Of a DNA stretch of 64,000 nt, positions 62,431-64,000 are shown in pieces. The position numbers and the translations under genes are program-made. The stretch's first letter is position 1, and the number at the start of each line of letters is the position of its first letter. Source of the DNA: Paraburkholderia sp. SOS3. GTDB lineage: Bacteria; Pseudomonadota; Gammaproteobacteria; Burkholderiales; Burkholderiaceae. The stretch covers positions 4,402,001 to 4,466,000 of the forward strand of contig NZ_CP018811.1 of the NCBI RefSeq assembly GCF_001922345.1, given 5' to 3'. The notes under the pieces are model-generated. The model saw only the letters and a list, made by a program, of their open reading frames with translations, did no database searches and was not told where the DNA came from.

Positions 62431-63156
62431 TTAAAGGATGGCCGATGCGCCGCCGTTGAGCGGGATGGTCTGGCCAGTCTGCAGGGTGAGTCCTGGTGTT
62501 CCGTCGGCCTGCGTGACGACGCCGATCACCGGGAAGCCGGTTAGCGCGACGGGAGCGTTGTCGCCGGTCGCGGCGCCGCCGGCGTCCACGACGTTGAACG
62601 TGTAGTTGCCCGTGGGCAGCGGCTTGCCACCTGCATCGACCGCCTTGAAACTCGGCACCGGAATCACGCCGGCCGGCTGCTGGCCGAGATCGATCGTGTT
62701 CACGACGTTGCCGTTCGAATCGACCACCTGCAGCTTCAGGTCCGACGTCGCGGCCGGCAGCTTGATACCGAACGGCGATGCGGCCACCTTGCTCGTGTCG
62801 GTCGTGCCGTCGGCGTTGAGCGGGTTCGCGACCGTGAACGTATTGCCCGGCACGAGCACCGTGCGGCCGACCAGCGACGCTGCCTGGCCCGCCTCGCTCG
62901 CCGACAGTTGCGCGGACAACGAGCCGAGCGACTGGTTGAGCTGCGCGATGCCGCTCACCGTGTCGATCTGCGCGAGCTGCGACGTCATCTGCGAGCTGTC
63001 CATCGGCGAGGTCGGATCCTGGTTCTGCAACTGCGTGACGAGCAGCTTCAGGAACGTCGACTGAAGGTCGGCAGCCGACGTGCCCGCGTTCGGGCCCATC
63101 GTGTCGGTCGGCGTGTTCGTCTGGCTGGTGCCGTTATTTCCAATTGGCGTGCTCAA
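62431..63156 (-). CDS. flgD: Flagellar hook assembly protein FlgD
   Basis: A 241-residue hook-cap scaffold. The conserved N-terminal segment SAADLQSTFLKLLVTQLQNQDPTSPMDSSQMTSQLAQIDTVSGIAQLN (about residues 27-75) is diagnostic. The C-terminal half folds as Tudor/FnIII-like beta domains, with VNTIDLGQQPAGVIPVPSFKAVDAGGKPLPTGNYTFNV (about residues 152-189). It begins 22 bp behind flgC. Confidence 0.96.
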   Translation of the reverse strand: MSTPIGNNGTSQTNTPTDTMGPNAGTSAADLQSTFLKLLVTQLQNQDPTSPMDSSQMTSQLAQIDTVSGIAQLNQSLGSLSAQLSASEAGQAASLVGRTVLVPGNTFTVANPLNADGTTDTSKVAASPFGIKLPAATSDLKLQVVDSNGNVVNTIDLGQQPAGVIPVPSFKAVDAGGKPLPTGNYTFNVVDAGGAATGDNAPVALTGFPVIGVVTQADGTPGLTLQTGQTIPLNGGASAIL

Positions 63157-63178
63157 AAAACTCTCCTTGGCTGCCGGG

Positions 63179-63601
63179 TCACGTACCGATCGTCAGCGTT
63201 TTCAGCATCAGATTCTTCGCGGTGTTCAGCGTCTCGATGTTCGCCTGATACGAGCGCGAGGCCGAGATCATGTTCACCATCTCCTGCACCGGGTCGACGT
63301 TCGGCGATTCCACATAGCCGTCCGCGTTCGCCGCGGGGTTGCTCGGGTCGTACGTCGTCTTCATCGGCGTCGGGTCGTCGACCACGCCAGTCACCTGCAC
63401 GCCGCCGACCTGCTGGCCCGACGCGGAGCGCGCGCCGCCGAGCGGATCGACCGCGAACACCACCTGCTTCGCGCGATAGGGCTTGCCGTCCGGACCGGTC
63501 GTGCTGTCCGCGTTCGCCAGATTCGACGCGGTGACGTTCAGGCGCTGCGATTCCGCAGTCAGCGCCGATCCCGCCACCTTGAAGATGTTCATCAATGACA
63601 T
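63179..63601 (-). CDS. flgC: Flagellar basal-body rod protein FlgC
   Basis: A 140-residue rod protein. The opening [48 protein letters not shown] (about residues 2-49) and the ending [44 protein letters not shown] identify FlgC. Length is normal (134-141). Flanked by flgB (106 bp upstream) and flgD. Confidence 0.97.
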   Translation of the reverse strand: MSLMNIFKVAGSALTAESQRLNVTASNLANADSTTGPDGKPYRAKQVVFAVDPLGGARSASGQQVGGVQVTGVVDDPTPMKTTYDPSNPAANADGYVESPNVDPVQEMVNMISASRSYQANIETLNTAKNLMLKTLTIGT

Positions 63602-63707
63602 GGCCTGTCGAGCCTCCTTCGTTGATCCCGTAGCGTTAATTGAGTGCTTGCTGTTGCGCGGCTGGTTATGCCGTTATGTTCTGTTAGCTGCCGATTTAGC
63701 TTCCGAA

Positions 63708-64000
63708 TCAGCTTCCTGAAGTGATCGCCGACAGCAATCCCTTGATCTGCGACGACACGAGCGTCATGCCCGATTCGAGATGCAGGGTGTTGTCGGCGAA
63801 TTGCACGCGTTCCGAGTCGAGGTCGACCGTGTTGCCGTCGAGCGCGGGCTGCACCGGAATCCGGTACTTGAGCCGGCCGTAATCTTCAGCGGGGCCGCCC
63901 GTGGGGATCAGCTTCGCCTTGCCCGCCATATGGCCGGGCTCGGTCGTGGCGAGCGTCATGCCGGTCGTCACGCCGGCCGGCTGGGCCATCTGAAGCGGCG
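63708..64000 (-). CDS. flgB: Flagellar basal-body rod protein FlgB, partial (5' end off right edge)
   Basis: The C-terminal 97 codons of FlgB. The visible part has the FlgB pattern GRLKYRIPVQPALDGNTVDLDSERVQFADNTLHLESGMTLVSSQIKGLLSAI (about the last 55 residues), ending TSGS. The N-terminal rod signature lies beyond position 64000. An internal ATG at 63989 should not be taken as the start. It is the first gene of flgBCDEFGHIJ in this orientation; the flg promoter is outside the window. Confidence 0.9.
   Translation of the reverse strand, partial: PLQMAQPAGVTTGMTLATTEPGHMAGKAKLIPTGGPAEDYGRLKYRIPVQPALDGNTVDLDSERVQFADNTLHLESGMTLVSSQIKGLLSAITSGS

Overview
The window reads as chromosomal DNA of a betaproteobacterium in the Burkholderiaceae, most likely Paraburkholderia, Burkholderia or a close relative. 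The evidence is the very high GC content with strong third-position GC bias, a SAH riboswitch in front of ahcY, and the gene order folB - pteridine-reductase-like SDR - MidA-like methyltransferase - DUF2905 - cca, followed later by a near-complete flagellar cluster in the arrangement usual for that family. I see no tRNA, rRNA, CRISPR array, insertion sequence or prophage.

Region 1 (1-14 kb) is housekeeping: the folate end (folB, SDR, 5-formyl-THF cyclo-ligase), CCA-adding enzyme, a GST, an NDUFA9-like protein, the lytic transglycosylase Slt, a winged-helix regulator, the three-gene 5-oxoprolinase operon pxpB-pxpC-pxpA, and a TPR protein with a glycosyltransferase-like C-terminus. Region 2 (13.8-21 kb, minus strand) is a TraB/GumN protein behind a complete peptide ABC importer (dppA-B-C-D-F), with a hairpin-plus-T attenuator between dppA and dppB. 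Region 3 (21-24.1 kb, minus strand) is a methionine-cycle operon, ahcY - holin-like membrane protein - metF, headed by a SAH riboswitch and closed by a strong hairpin. Region 4 (24.2-34.8 kb) holds lrgB/lrgA with a divergent LysR regulator, a TRAP transporter (dctP-dctQ-dctM) plus an unknown four-cysteine membrane-anchored protein, an ABC exporter, and an AidB-like acyl-CoA dehydrogenase.

Region 5 (34.85-64 kb) is flagellar. On the minus strand are an FlhB-C-terminal-like protein, a second FliK-like protein, fliT, fliS and fliE. On the plus strand are fliF-G-H-I-J-K, then fliL-M-N-O-P-Q-R. Back on the minus strand are flgL and flgK, a YcgR-type PilZ brake, and flgJ-I-H-G-F-E-D-C-B, with flgB cut by the right edge. 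An orphan fimbrial subunit sits between fliK and fliL. Three minus-strand sites with the FliA (sigma-28) layout TAAA-N15-GCCGATAA (one to two mismatches each) lie before fliS, flgK and ycgR. This places the late filament chaperones, hook-filament junction proteins and motility brake in one late class. The fliE/fliF and fliL upstream regions share a different motif that may mark the earlier flagellar class.

Starts were moved inward from the longest open frame wherever a ribosome binding site, signal peptide, gene overlap or family N-terminus argued for it. Functions are inferred from protein family features read by eye; no database search was possible.
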